Source of the DNA: Blastococcus xanthinilyticus | Lineage (GTDB): Bacteria > Actinomycetota > Actinomycetes > Mycobacteriales > Geodermatophilaceae | Length of the DNA: 64,000 bases | Assembly (NCBI RefSeq): GCF_008124835.1 | Contig: NZ_VNHW01000001.1 | Location: 310,001-374,000, forward strand | Direction of reading: 5' to 3' | Part shown: positions 52,501 to 59,933 of the stretch, piece after piece | Layout of the letters: each line of letters begins with the position of its first letter | Position numbering within the stretch: the stretch's first letter is position 1 | Made by a program: the position numbers and the translations under genes | The notes under the pieces: model-generated | Told to the model about the DNA's origin: nothing | The model's database searches: none | The model's input: the letters and a program-made list of their open reading frames with translations, nothing else

Positions 52501-54759
52501 CAGGACGTGCGGACCCGTGGTCGGAGGCGTGATGGTCAGGGTCGTGCTGCCGGTGGCGTTGATCCTGGTGGTGGGGGCGGCGTCCAAGCCCCAGTAGAAG
52601 CCGGACAGGGTCGAGTCAGCCGCCGGCATCGTCAGGGTGAACTCGCCGGGCTTGGTGGCGTCACCGTGCCAGGTGCCGTCCGCCGGGTAGACGACCGAGT
52701 TGACCGTCGGGGCCAGGGGCGCCGACTGGTCGATCGTGAAGTCGCCGCTCCAGTTGGCCGGAGAGGTGTGATAGCTGTCGACCGCGTAGACCACAGCCCG
52801 GTAGGTGACCCCGTCCTTCAGCACGTTCGGGTCCACCGTGGTGGCCCCGACCTGGCCGTGGGGGATACCGGTCAGGGTCTTCTCCCAGACGCGCACGTTG
52901 TCCGAGCGGCGCCACACCTCGAAGCGGAGATTGGCCGAGCCGTCGCCGTCATCGACCGTGGCGCTGAGCCTGGGCTGGGTACTGCTCGTGAATGCCCCGC
53001 CGTCGAAGTTCATCGGCGCCACACCGATGTTGTGCGCGTACGGCTTGTAGGACCACTGCACGTACAGGTGGGGCACCCCCGAACCCACGTCGGCCGAGTT
53101 GAACTTCTTCCAGCCGGCGTTGTCCGCCTCGTTGGCTGCCTTCAGCCCCATCGTTCCGTTCATCGCCCAGGTGTCGGCCCACATCCGGAGCAGGTTGGTG
53201 ACGTCAGCCGACACCCACGCGTCGTCGCAGCCCGCGCCGTAGCCGGCCGTCGCCGAGGAGGTGCTCCAGTGCCGCACCCAGCCCGGCTGGTTGTTGATCC
53301 TCGTGGCGGTGCCGGCCGGGTAGGTCTCCCAGATCTGCCAGTCCCGGGGCGAGCAGGACCCGGCGTGCCAGCTCCACATCCACAGCGACGCGTGGTGGAT
53401 GCTCGAGCCGCGCAACGCGCTCAGGTCGAAAGTCAGGAACGACCGGGCGATCGTCCGCCCTCCGTCGAAGGTGCCCAGGCGGAGGTCACCGGCGGCTGAC
53501 TGGTCGCTGGCGTACCCGTGCTGCACGAACGTGTCGAAGCTCGCGTAGAGCTCGCCGGTGTTGACCTCCGGGTCGATCACCACGGGGTAGTCCGTGGCCG
53601 CATCGAGGAGGAACTCTGCCCCCGGCGTCAGGTCGTAGACGACGCTGCTCCCGTCCTCGCCGACGACGGCCTCCGGCAGCGGCAGGCTGACGCTGGCACC
53701 GGCGTCAGCCGCCAGCGCGTCCTCGGCCTGGCCGGCGTCGGCCGGCGGAGACCCCGCCGCCGGGTCGTCGATCGAGGGAACGGGCGCCTCGGTCGTCGCG
53801 GCGGAAGGTGTGTCCGGCACGTCCGTGGGGGGCGGCAGGATGCCCGAGCTGAGCAGGCCCTCGGCCGGCGCCGGAGCCTCGAAGGGCTCGGTGATCGGAT
53901 GAACGCGCTCCCCGTCGGCCTCGGCGTCCCACGCGGTCGGCGTGCTCGAGGAGGCGACCAGCTCGCCGGACGGACGGGCGAACGCGACGCCCCCGCCCTC
54001 CGCGGGTACGACCTGCACCCCCTCGGCGGCCATCTCCAGGGACAGTTCCGGGATCGCGCTGCTGACCGGGCGCTCGGTCAGCACGTAGAACTGCTCGAAC
54101 CCGGTACGTGTCACCTCCACCACGAGGTCGACCCCGGGCTGCACGTCCCGGTAGGTCGCGCGCGGACCGTCGAGCTCCGGCACTGGCAGTGGGTCGTTCC
54201 ACTCGACGGCCACAGCCTGCCCGTCCGCCCCGCTGGCCAAGGACACCAGGCGGCCGTCCGCCGGGGCGCCACCACCGGGGGACAACACCAGGTCCGTGGG
54301 GTAGGACGCAGGTTCGACCGTCCCCTCGGGCGTGCGCACCAGCGTCAGATCGACCGGCGCCCAGTCCTCGGGCGCCGTGCCGTCCCCGGTCGGCTGGCGC
54401 ACCCAGATCGGCGCCAGTGCCATCCCCGTGGTCATCGTCCCGTCGGGCAGCACCCACGTCGACGTGGTCGGCGTCCGCTCACCGATCACCTCGACCCGCT
54501 CGTCCATCAACCGGGCGATGGTCTGGGCCGACGCGGCATCCGGGGCCTGCAGGCCGTCCACCCCTCGCGCAGGCTCCTCCTGGGCGGGTGGCGCGGGCGC
54601 CGCGTACGCCTCGCTGGCGACGACCAGGGTCTCCGCCACCAGCGCAGCGCTGAGCGCCAGGCCGAGCGCGCCCCGGCTGCGCCAGCGCGGGACAGGTTCG
54701 AATGCGTGCCGTGACTGCACGACGGACCCCGTTCGAGTCGGGTAGCCACGAGTCTTCAC
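46498..54759 (-). CDS. Full-length secreted Rhs/YD-repeat polymorphic toxin with lectin domains, HINT and HNH nuclease tip
   Basis: 2753 residues. Order: signal peptide (hydrophobic 31-54, cleavage near 54); an acidic linker; a DNRLRE-like beta domain at 400-573 (LRLGTFDGGRTIARSFLTFD); Ig-like parts; a CBM-like jelly roll at 955-1098; a bulb-lectin region at 1184-1296 with three Q-x-D-x-N-like sites (QQTDGNAVVY, MQSDGNMVMH, LQNDANAVVY); YD repeats from 1300; Rhs-associated core near 2340-2400; HINT from Cys2505 to Asn2667 (NSFTPETGVLMADG, HPIWVQGEGWTDADDL, VVHNC); and an 86-residue HNH tip (CDICG...EIDHIIARAKGGW...CARCNNIKGAK). The Rhs shell should encapsulate the tip, with release by HINT. 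The GTG start has no clear SD. Confidence 0.93.
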   Translation of the reverse strand: MKTRGYPTRTGSVVQSRHAFEPVPRWRSRGALGLALSAALVAETLVVASEAYAAPAPPAQEEPARGVDGLQAPDAASAQTIARLMDERVEVIGERTPTTSTWVLPDGTMTTGMALAPIWVRQPTGDGTAPEDWAPVDLTLVRTPEGTVEPASYPTDLVLSPGGGAPADGRLVSLASGADGQAVAVEWNDPLPVPELDGPRATYRDVQPGVDLVVEVTRTGFEQFYVLTERPVSSAIPELSLEMAAEGVQVVPAEGGGVAFARPSGELVASSSTPTAWDAEADGERVHPITEPFEAPAPAEGLLSSGILPPPTDVPDTPSAATTEAPVPSIDDPAAGSPPADAGQAEDALAADAGASVSLPLPEAVVGEDGSSVVYDLTPGAEFLLDAATDYPVVIDPEVNTGELYASFDTFVQHGYASDQSAAGDLRLGTFDGGRTIARSFLTFDLSALRGSSIHHASLWMWSWHAGSCSPRDWQIWETYPAGTATRINNQPGWVRHWSTSSATAGYGAGCDDAWVSADVTNLLRMWADTWAMNGTMGLKAANEADNAGWKKFNSADVGSGVPHLYVQWSYKPYAHNIGVAPMNFDGGAFTSSTQPRLSATVDDGDGSANLRFEVWRRSDNVRVWEKTLTGIPHGQVGATTVDPNVLKDGVTYRAVVYAVDSYHTSPANWSGDFTIDQSAPLAPTVNSVVYPADGTWHGDATKPGEFTLTMPAADSTLSGFYWGLDAAPTTRINATGSTTLTITPPTTGPHVLQVQSVDRAGNRSGIARYSFNVGRAGLLSPVEGAQVVRNVRVAVAGESGFSHVKFLWRRGPDSTVTSPIPLTALTEADGRPLTSAFTPMVAEGEYVTWDAGLTLGHVPGPVQIAAVVAKDADGRDEYTTAWTTVTVSPDAAYAATTEVGPGSVNLLTGEYALSSTDVDEFGMALGRTTSSRDTRSGFELQPELLSEAMQKMSAVSDWSATAGDVSVVTNRWHTGKNAMRLVSRGTGSDVYATPRTSPVLAKGATYRLSAWVYVPAASGLSPEHADGLRLSAVYTESGKEVRVTSARPRLVDAWQQLTVDVTVPASAAGNGAVRLYNGFAGAGKEVFFDDVSVREIFAPLGPQWSLGTADGGAQTGYSHISQPYTDVAALHLSGGGEVWFTQGGDGRWWPEPGAESLTLTPAGRGQWRLTELDGTVSTFRTGVTSMLHPGDRLTGGQYVLSTNGRFQFIQQTDGNAVVYELLDGRVDGRRTALWDSRTWNHPGAALTMQSDGNMVMHAVNGAVVWSSNTWGNPGARFTLQNDANAVVYRTDDVSLWDTKTWRGPNPAFDNVARLVSTSPPADAGQTRLVYESVNGRLRLARMIAPLQPGVDNWPVNTAACTTPVPAVGCQVTQLLYATATTATADKFGDYAERLVEVRLHSAVAGQAATTSVAAVRYAYDTEGRLREVWDPRISPALKTSYSYDADGRVVGLGVPGELPWAFAYGTGGARSTIGEGDLVDRSSGRLLTVSRDSLIPGTVDQLGEKKNVTTLVYAVPLARGSGGPYDLGPDALATWAQTRGPTDATAVFGPEDVPTVTTATTTSPGPDGYRSATVHYLDASGREVNTATPAGPDAPAAGFIDTAQYDQFGNVVRSLDATNRLLALRQLPTADADLHLLNLNNVDSDTDNSATRAEALSTKTFYSRDGLDVLWTRGPRVLLAIGNDPKDTRVVQDVTRYVYDQDRPDGQAYHLVTTQTDGLLPAGGNPATDGLLDAEVTVNGYAPIDGSSPAGPTSGWKTGQPTVVTFDATGAKLSALVRYDDQGRAVESRGIGSTGKDASTNLAVYYTAGANAQKSECGNNAAYAGLPCMSYAAGAVTGHDSSRMAGQLPVKHVTAYNRYGSVSSVTESATGPVAGATTTVSRTTVTEYDAADRVLSVTLSGSGAGAGAPVAKTVNRYDPATGDVTVIEGHDPAGAVVSTVRKSFDLLGRMTKYEDGSGGWTTSVFDRFGKPTEVSDSTGSTTSFSYDRAKEPRGFVTSVTDSVAGTISASYGPDGQVMSQSLPGGVTLTIGYDANRTPVSRTYARSGDGTLIASSAAVENAAGQMVTHVTPGTSKRYSYDALGRLTGVQDSINGTPVCVARNYGYSVRGNRLSLATAVSGAGGCVDPGDPGAGASTNTYTYDSADRLVEESAVGAGAWVYDPLGRVTTAPVRGSPGVTVQNEYFANDLIAAQTIEGVARQTWSLDAIGRFASYTNSAWAVGGDGQPGWQEAVTKVNHYDSDSDSPAWIAEDESLETEITRYVDGLDGNLAVETGKSGDRVLQLVDLHGDVMARLPIADGETVADWARALVQSADEFGNPTDLKGGSARVSDGQSPGADGRYGWLGGKQRSADALAGVVLMGVRLYDPGTGRFWSRDPSPGGNSTAYDYCSGDPVNCTDLDGQWGIFKALVKKVAKKVAAVAEVVATVVPGPIGVAAGAISAGAYAVTGNKSAALRMSVQAVAAMVPGGGAMVKAGFAAARSGGRIAAKAGQSLAKPFRRAPASCATRPNSFTPETGVLMADGTTQPISGIEVGDLVAARDPLTGEVTAQPVLDVIVGHGDKHLIEVVTAPAPAGALANGQTADDDPRADAWTATAGHPIWVQGEGWTDADDLAVGDLLHGATGELRVVQHLDDHGWLADQTVYNLSVANTHTFVIGDLGDGTVVHNCSSGAGFTKMAREQIRNANMEKNGGVLKCDICGVETPRAKRLRLGERKNMLSSEIDHIIARAKGGWNTIRNGRNVCARCNNIKGAK
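47245..48941 (-). repeat. Donor-acceptor repeat shared with three orphan cassettes
   Basis: The 3' part of the Rhs core in the full gene is repeated at near-identity in cassette A (to 41208), cassette B (to 42872) and cassette C (to about 45944). The copies share one 3' limit near the HINT start but have different 5' limits. Identity is highest in the Rhs-associated core and fades through HINT. This provides long homology for recombination or gene conversion. Confidence 0.85.
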
Positions 54760-54964
54760 AGACTCGGAACGCCGTAGTCACGGTGCTCGCAGGCAGTCTG
54801 AGCAGCTGGAACGCGTCACGCCATAGCTTATGGACACGATTCGATCACGAAGCGTCACATAGGTCGTACCCGGGCCGGCTTCGCCCATAGCACCTGTGGC
54901 GCAGCCCAGCCGCGCCGCGAGATGACCCGGGGCCCGCACCGACCTCCACCCTCGGATCCGCGGG

Positions 54965-55776
54965 TCAGTCCACGAGTGCGCCGCCGGACAGGTTGGCGAT
55001 CGTTGCCGTCATGGCACCGGCCCGGTCCGAGGCCAGGAAAGCAGCCGTCTCCGCGATCTCGGAGAGCGTGGGTAGCCGGTTCAGCAGGGTGCCCTGCGCC
55101 AGCCCGCCGTCACCCAGGAACTCCGCGACCGACCGCCCGGACGCGGCTGCCGACTTCGCAAAGAGTTCCCCGGTGTAGGAGCCGGCCGCCGGAGCGTCGA
55201 CGACGGCGTGCGGCCGGATGTCGACGACCCGGATACCCCGGGGCGCCAGCTCCGCGGCGAGCAGCCGCGAGAACGCCTCCTTGCCGGCCGCGCTCACGCC
55301 ATCCCCGAGGATGCCGGGCAGAGCCAGCCTGGCCCCGGGCTCGGACAGGGTCAGGACGACGCCGGGCCGGTTGCCGCCCATGTGCCGCGCCACGGCCTTG
55401 CTCGTGACGAAGAGCGTCTGCAGGAAGCCCTGGATCGGGCGCATGAACTCCTCCAGCGACAGGTCGGCCAGAGGGGTGCCCTGATCGTGCATGACGCTCA
55501 CGGCGTTGAGGGCGATGTCGATGCTCCCGACGCTCGCCGCCACGCCCTCCGCGTGCTCGTCGACCGCCCGCTGGTCGAACACGTCGACCTGCGCGACGTC
55601 GGCGCGCCCACCTGCGGCGGCGACGTCGCGCGCCACGGCGTCGAGTTTCGCCTGCGTCCGGCCGGCGAGGAAGACCCTCGCCCCCTCCCGGGCGAACACC
55701 CGCGCGACGGCGCGCCGATGGCGCCTCCGCCGCCGTAGATCACGGCGTTCCTGTCCTCGAGCAGCAAGCCGGTCAT
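54965..55776 (-). pseudogene. SDR-family oxidoreductase gene with a frameshift
   Basis: A Rossmann-fold short-chain dehydrogenase broken near its start. The N terminus MTGLLLEDRNAVIYGGGGAI (ATG 55776, GGAGGA upstream) is in one frame, and the rest (ARVFAREGARVFLAGRTQAK to LSGGALVD) in another. One missing base near 55711-55716 in a GC run separates them; inserting one G gives GGGGAIGGAVARVFAREGAR. The usual catalytic YxxxK reads SAAGK, so the Tyr is replaced by Ser. It may be inactive even if the frameshift is a sequencing error. Divergent from the MFS operon, 214 bp apart. Confidence 0.8.
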
Positions 55777-55990
55777 GGTCGTCCTCCGCGTCGTCGATCG
55801 GTCGTCGGCACAGCTCGTGCGGGCGGTCACGTCGGGTCCGGCGCCGCCAGCGTGCAAGTCGCACATGGGGCCACACAGTTCCCCCGCCCGGCACGCGGGC
55901 TGCGTCAGCCACTTGCCATCTGCATCCGGATGGTTGCACAATCCTCAGGCCAGATGCAATCGTGTGGTTGCTATACGAGAGGAGGGCACC

Positions 55991-57238
55991 ATGCCGATCA
56001 CCACCGCACCGCCACGGGACCACCGCATCGCGGTCGTGCTCGCGGTCCTCTTCAGCGGCGCCTTCGTCATGGGGTGCGCCGAGATGCTCGTCGTGGGGAT
56101 GCTCGACCTGATCGCCGCTGACCTGGCCGTGCCCGTCTCGGCGGCCGGGGCGCTGGTCACCGCGAACGCCCTCGGGCTGGCCATCGGTGGCCCCCTCCTG
56201 ACCTTCCTGACCATCAGGCTCGACCGCCGGACCGTCCTGCTCGGCGCGCTGCTCGTGTTCGTCCTCGCCAACCTGCTGCCGGCGCTCGCCGCCGGCTACC
56301 CGGTGTTCATGGCCGCTCGCGTCCTGATCGGGGCGGTGCAGGGCCTGTTCATCGCCGCCGCCTTCGTCACGGCCACGTCCGTGGTCCCACCGGAGCGCAT
56401 CGGCCGCGCCATGGCGGTGGTGGTGTCGGGCTTCGCCATGTCCAGCGCCTTCGGGTTGCCGGTCGGCACCTTGCTCGGCCAGGCGGTCGGATGGCGAGGG
56501 TCGTTCGGCGCGGTCGTCGTGGTCGGCGTCGTCGTCCTCGCTCTCGCGCTCGTCGTCCTCCCGGCGGTCCCGACACCGCGGGACAGCCGCGGAGCCGGCC
56601 AGGCGCGGTACGCGTTCGCCCCGCGCGTGCTCGCCGTGCTCGCACTGAGCTCCGTGATCTTCGTGGCCATCCAGTCGGCGCTCACCTACCTCGTGCCGTT
56701 CCTGGACCGGGTCACCGGCGTCTCGGGCCCGCAGGTGAGCCTGTTCCTGCTGGCATACGGCGCGGCGACCGCGATCGGGTCCTTCGCCGGGGGTCGTTTC
56801 GCCGACGCGAACGCGGCGCGGTCGCTGGTCGTCGGGAGCACCGGGGTCACGGCGTCCCTGCTCGCGCTGCTCCTCCTCGGCGGGAACGGCCTCCTCGTGT
56901 TCGTCGCCGTCTTCGCGGTGGGCCTGTTCGGCATGGGTATGGCGCCGTCCATGCAGTTCCGCGTGACGAGTCTCGCGGGTCCCGGCGGGCCGCTCGCCTC
57001 GGCGCTGCCCGCGTCGGCGGTCAATGCGGGCATCGCGGTCGGCTCGCTCGCCGGAGGAGCGGCGATCGAGGTGGCCGGCGTGCGGGCGGCAGTGCTGACC
57101 GGCGCGGTCGTCGCCGCGCTCGCCATCGCCGGGGCGTGGCTGACCAGAGGGCTCGTGCCGCCCGCCGGTACCGCCGGGGCCGTCGAGGACGCAGACTTCA
57201 GCCCACCGGCCCCCGCACAGCCCGCCGAGGAGCGATGA
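55991..57238 (+). CDS. MFS efflux transporter (DHA1 type)
   Basis: A 415-residue 12-helix major facilitator. It starts MPITTAPPRDHRIAVVLAVL and has the motif C-like FGLPVGTLLGQAVGWRGSF in helix 5, typical of drug/sugar proton antiporters. GGAGGG lies 7 nt before the ATG; the frame opens earlier but without homology. Its TGA overlaps the next gene's start (ATGA). With the SRPBCC and ArsR genes it forms a three-gene operon, divergent from the broken SDR gene. The substrate is unknown. Confidence 0.9.
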   Translation: MPITTAPPRDHRIAVVLAVLFSGAFVMGCAEMLVVGMLDLIAADLAVPVSAAGALVTANALGLAIGGPLLTFLTIRLDRRTVLLGALLVFVLANLLPALAAGYPVFMAARVLIGAVQGLFIAAAFVTATSVVPPERIGRAMAVVVSGFAMSSAFGLPVGTLLGQAVGWRGSFGAVVVVGVVVLALALVVLPAVPTPRDSRGAGQARYAFAPRVLAVLALSSVIFVAIQSALTYLVPFLDRVTGVSGPQVSLFLLAYGAATAIGSFAGGRFADANAARSLVVGSTGVTASLLALLLLGGNGLLVFVAVFAVGLFGMGMAPSMQFRVTSLAGPGGPLASALPASAVNAGIAVGSLAGGAAIEVAGVRAAVLTGAVVAALAIAGAWLTRGLVPPAGTAGAVEDADFSPPAPAQPAEER

Positions 57239-57720
57239 TCGTGAGCAGCACCGTCAACGAGCCGTCCGTGGTCGACGGCGGCGCCTTCACCGTGCGCCGC
57301 TCGATCCTCATCTCCGCCCCGATCGAGAAGGTCTGGTCCGCGGTCAGCGAACCGGCGCACATCTCCCGGTGGTTCGGGCGGGCGGTCCTCCACGGGTCCG
57401 GCGTCGGGGCGCACGGCACGCTCACCTTCGACGGGGGCCGCGCCGTGCCGGTGCGCATCGAGCACGTCGAGGAACCGCGGGTGATCTCCTACCGCTGGAC
57501 CAACGACGACGCCCGCGACGTGCTCCCGGAGCAGGTCGACGTCGAGCACTCCACCGTCGTCACCTTCACCCTCGAGAACGCCTCCGGCGGCACGCGGCTG
57601 ACCGTGGTCGAGACCGGCTTCGAGACCCTGGCCGACCCGGCGGCCGACCTCGAGACCCACCGCACGGGGTGGAACGTGGAGCTCGACAAGCTGGTCGACC
57701 TGCTCGAGGGAGCCTCGTGA
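57235..57720 (+). CDS. SRPBCC (AHSA1-like) domain protein
   Basis: A 161-residue START/Bet v1-fold protein: FTVRRSILISAPIEKVWSAV, EPAHISRWFGRA, LTFDGGRAVPVRIEHVEEPR, VTFTLENASGGTRLTVVETG, HRTGWNVELDKLVDLLEG. The family binds hydrophobic ligands or acts as an Hsp90 co-chaperone-like module; in bacteria it is often paired with an ArsR regulator, as here. ATG overlaps the MFS stop by 4 bp, and its TGA overlaps the ArsR GTG. Confidence 0.92.
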   Translation: MIVSSTVNEPSVVDGGAFTVRRSILISAPIEKVWSAVSEPAHISRWFGRAVLHGSGVGAHGTLTFDGGRAVPVRIEHVEEPRVISYRWTNDDARDVLPEQVDVEHSTVVTFTLENASGGTRLTVVETGFETLADPAADLETHRTGWNVELDKLVDLLEGAS

Positions 57721-58034
57721 CCACGGCGACACTGGTCCCGGTCTTCGCCGCGCTCGGGGACGAGACGCGGTGGAACATCCTGGCCGCCCTCGGCGAGGGA
57801 GAGGCGTCCGCCTCCGCTCTCGCGCGGCGGCTGCCGGTCACCCGCCAGGCGATCACGAAACACCTGGCCGTGCTCCAGGAGGTCGGGCTGGTCGAGCCCG
57901 TCCGCGTCGGCCGGGAGATCCGGTTCCGCGTGATCGCCTCGCAGCTGAGCGAGACCGCCCGCCGCCTGGACGTGATCGGCGCCCGGTGGGATCGCCGACT
58001 GGCTGCGATCAAGCAGATCGCCGAGGACCTGTAG
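57717..58034 (+). CDS. ArsR-family winged-helix regulator
   Basis: A 105-residue ArsR/SmtB-type repressor: LVPVFAALGDETRWNILAAL, then the HTH EASASALARRLPVTRQAITK and HLAVLQEVGLVEPVRVGREI. It has no metal-binding Cys pair, so it is of the SRPBCC-linked, non-metal type. GTG overlaps the upstream stop (GTGA). It likely autoregulates the MFS-SRPBCC-ArsR operon; the operator was not identified. Confidence 0.93.
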   Translation: MTTATLVPVFAALGDETRWNILAALGEGEASASALARRLPVTRQAITKHLAVLQEVGLVEPVRVGREIRFRVIASQLSETARRLDVIGARWDRRLAAIKQIAEDL

Positions 58035-58048
58035 GGCCGCGTACGCCG

Positions 58049-58150
58049 TCAGCCGGCCAGTTGGCGGGCGGGCGCGCCGAACACGTGCGCCCGGAGGGCG
58101 TCGGGACGGGCGACGTCGCGGGTGCAGCCCAGCCGCGCCAGGCGGGCCAC
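58049..58150 (-). pseudogene. Remnant of the 81-aa gene 3' end (direct repeat 1)
   Basis: The segment 58049-58122 matches the 3' end of the small gene at 59415-59488 with 5 mismatches in 74 bp. Read on the minus strand it ends RDVARPDALRAHVFGAPARQLAG-stop. The frame continues to a GTG at 58150 (33 codons) without an SD and without the rest of the protein, so it is a remnant or a duplicated end. The remaining gap to 58342 shows no gene. Confidence 0.7.
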
Positions 58151-58342
58151 ACCAGCGGGGACGAGTGATCGGGTCGTCAGCGTGGCAGCACAGCGCTGAT
58201 CCCCTGGGCGACCCGCCCAGGTGCCGAGCCGCCGCCACGACCTGAGGTCGGCCGTCCGCGGCCGGCTGCGGGTGGGCGGGGGTACGGATGCCGTGCCGCC
58301 GGCGGGCCTGCCTGGGAGGCGTCCCAGGCAGGCCCGCGTCGG

Positions 58343-59218
58343 TCAGGCAGCGGCCTGCTGCTCCTGGGGGTCGTGGGCGAGCAGGAACGCCTGGAGGCCG
58401 GCCAGGTCGTCGGTGTTGATGTGGTCGACGTCCGCGGCGATCAGCTCGCGCCACACGGCGTCGCGCGCAGCGCCGGGCATGTCCGGGGTCGCCCAGAACC
58501 GCACCCGGTATCCCTGGGCGTGCGCGGTGGCCACGATGGAGTGCAGCTTCTGCCGTTCCGCCTCCGGCATCGGGCCGACGCCGGCCCAGGTGAAGTGGTT
58601 CGTCCAGTTGTCGCTCACCAGCGGCATGAGAGCCGCCGGGAGGCCGGAGTGCAGGTCGGCCAGCCGGCCGTCGTAGCCGGCGAGCCGCACCCGCTGCGCG
58701 GCCATGTCCGCCAAGGGCCGGTTACCGCTGATCACCGCGGTCACCGCCCCCTCCCTCAGCTGCCCGTTGTTCCAGCGGGTCATCATCGGCGCGTACGCGC
58801 GCAGCGCCCGGTCGATGGCGGCGTACGTGGCCGGGCCGTCGCTCTTGATGTCGATGAGCAGCTGCAGCTGCCCGTCCCAGCGGGGGTGGATGGAGCCGCG
58901 GTTCTCCCGGTAGAGGTCGCGCATCGGCTCCAGGTACAGCGACTGCAGGGTCACCCCGGGCTGGGTGTCCTCGAGGTCGTGCGCGACCCGCAGCTCACCG
59001 TCCACCAGCCACACGTCGGCCTCCACGCTGGTGAAGCCGTGCTCGAGCGCGTCCGCCAGTGGACGGTCGTGCTCGTAGTCGTTGTGGGCGTGAGCCCGCT
59101 CGAGGGGTTCGACGGCGGAGGTGGGTGGTGGCGCGGCAGCGGCCGGGCTGATGGCGGGAGCCGTGAGAGCGGCTGCGGTGGCGACGAGAAGGGTCAGTGT
59201 TCTGCGGGTGAGTCCCAT
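58343..59218 (-). CDS. Secreted PI-PLC/GDPD-like phosphodiesterase
   Basis: A 291-residue exported protein: an RR-type signal (MGLTRRTLTLLVATAAALTA, cleavage after AAA) and a TIM-barrel phosphodiesterase domain of the PI-PLC / glycerophosphodiesterase kind. Catalytic features: AHAHNDYEHDRPLADALEHG, FTSVEADVWLVDGELRVAHD, LLIDIKSDG, YRVRFWATPD, DHINTDDLAGLQAFL. The twin-Arg followed by TLTLL suggests Tat export. It likely cleaves phosphodiesters of lipid head groups outside the cell. The gene is flanked by 74-bp direct repeats. Confidence 0.9.
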   Translation of the reverse strand: MGLTRRTLTLLVATAAALTAPAISPAAAAPPPTSAVEPLERAHAHNDYEHDRPLADALEHGFTSVEADVWLVDGELRVAHDLEDTQPGVTLQSLYLEPMRDLYRENRGSIHPRWDGQLQLLIDIKSDGPATYAAIDRALRAYAPMMTRWNNGQLREGAVTAVISGNRPLADMAAQRVRLAGYDGRLADLHSGLPAALMPLVSDNWTNHFTWAGVGPMPEAERQKLHSIVATAHAQGYRVRFWATPDMPGAARDAVWRELIAADVDHINTDDLAGLQAFLLAHDPQEQQAAA

Positions 59219-59414
59219 GGCCAGGCACGGTTGCTCTCCCGGGCAACGCGCTCGCAGACCGCTGCCAGCCTCCCGGGGAAGATTTCCCGTCCGGCTCGAG
59301 ACACCCGGGCGGGGTACATGCACCGGTCATGCGGCCTTCGCCTGCCGGGCGGTTTCCGGCCACCCGGGCACCCGGAGTAGGCAGGTGGAGCGCCTCCTCC
59401 AGCGCGCTCGGAGC

Positions 59415-59660
59415 TCAGCCGGCCAGCCGGCGGGCGGCCGCACCGAACACGTGCGCCCGGAGGGCGTCGGGACGGGCGACCTCGCGGGCCAGCCCGGCGG
59501 CGGCCACGGCGGCCCGGAGCGCGTCGGCCGACTCGGCCAGCCGGTCGGCCAGGATCAGGTCGAGGTCGGCGTCGTGCAGGTCCTCGATGTCACGCAGGAA
59601 GACAGCTCCGCCGTCGGAGGCCGGGGTGCGGGTGGACGAGGCGGCGAGGCGGTGCTGCAT
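59415..59660 (-). CDS. Small soluble protein of unknown function
   Basis: An 81-residue, Ala-rich helical protein that I do not recognise (MQHRLAASSTRTPASDGGAV; DIEDLHDADLDLILADRLAE; ends HVFGAAARRLAG). AAGGAGAA lies at good spacing before the ATG, so it is likely translated. The last 24 codons are repeated at 58049-58122. It lies directly upstream of the phosphodiesterase in the same direction with a gap of about 200 bp. Confidence 0.75.
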   Translation of the reverse strand: MQHRLAASSTRTPASDGGAVFLRDIEDLHDADLDLILADRLAESADALRAAVAAAGLAREVARPDALRAHVFGAAARRLAG

Positions 59661-59933
59661 GACGGTTCTCCTTGAACGGTGGCGCGCCGGATCCGTCCGG
59701 TGCTGCCACTGACCCTGGGCGGCCAGCCGCACGGTGCCGCCGAGAGAAGCGCAGGAAAAGCGCAAGACCGGCGGCTCCCGGTTGCGCTGCGTTCCGGTCT
59801 CGGCCGCTCCTCCCCCGGCCGGTCGGAGCGGCGTCCCCCGGAGGGGTGAGGGGCGCCTCCCCGCCTGCCGCGCTGCCTCCAGGTGCGGGTAGCTGGAGCC
59901 GATGCAGGTCGGGACCGCGACGGAGGAGAACAG

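Noticed and set aside
55777-55990. Operator candidate with TTGCAC/ATGCAATC half-sites between the SDR and MFS genes
   Set aside because: The symmetry is imperfect and spacing irregular, so it does not stand out from chance.
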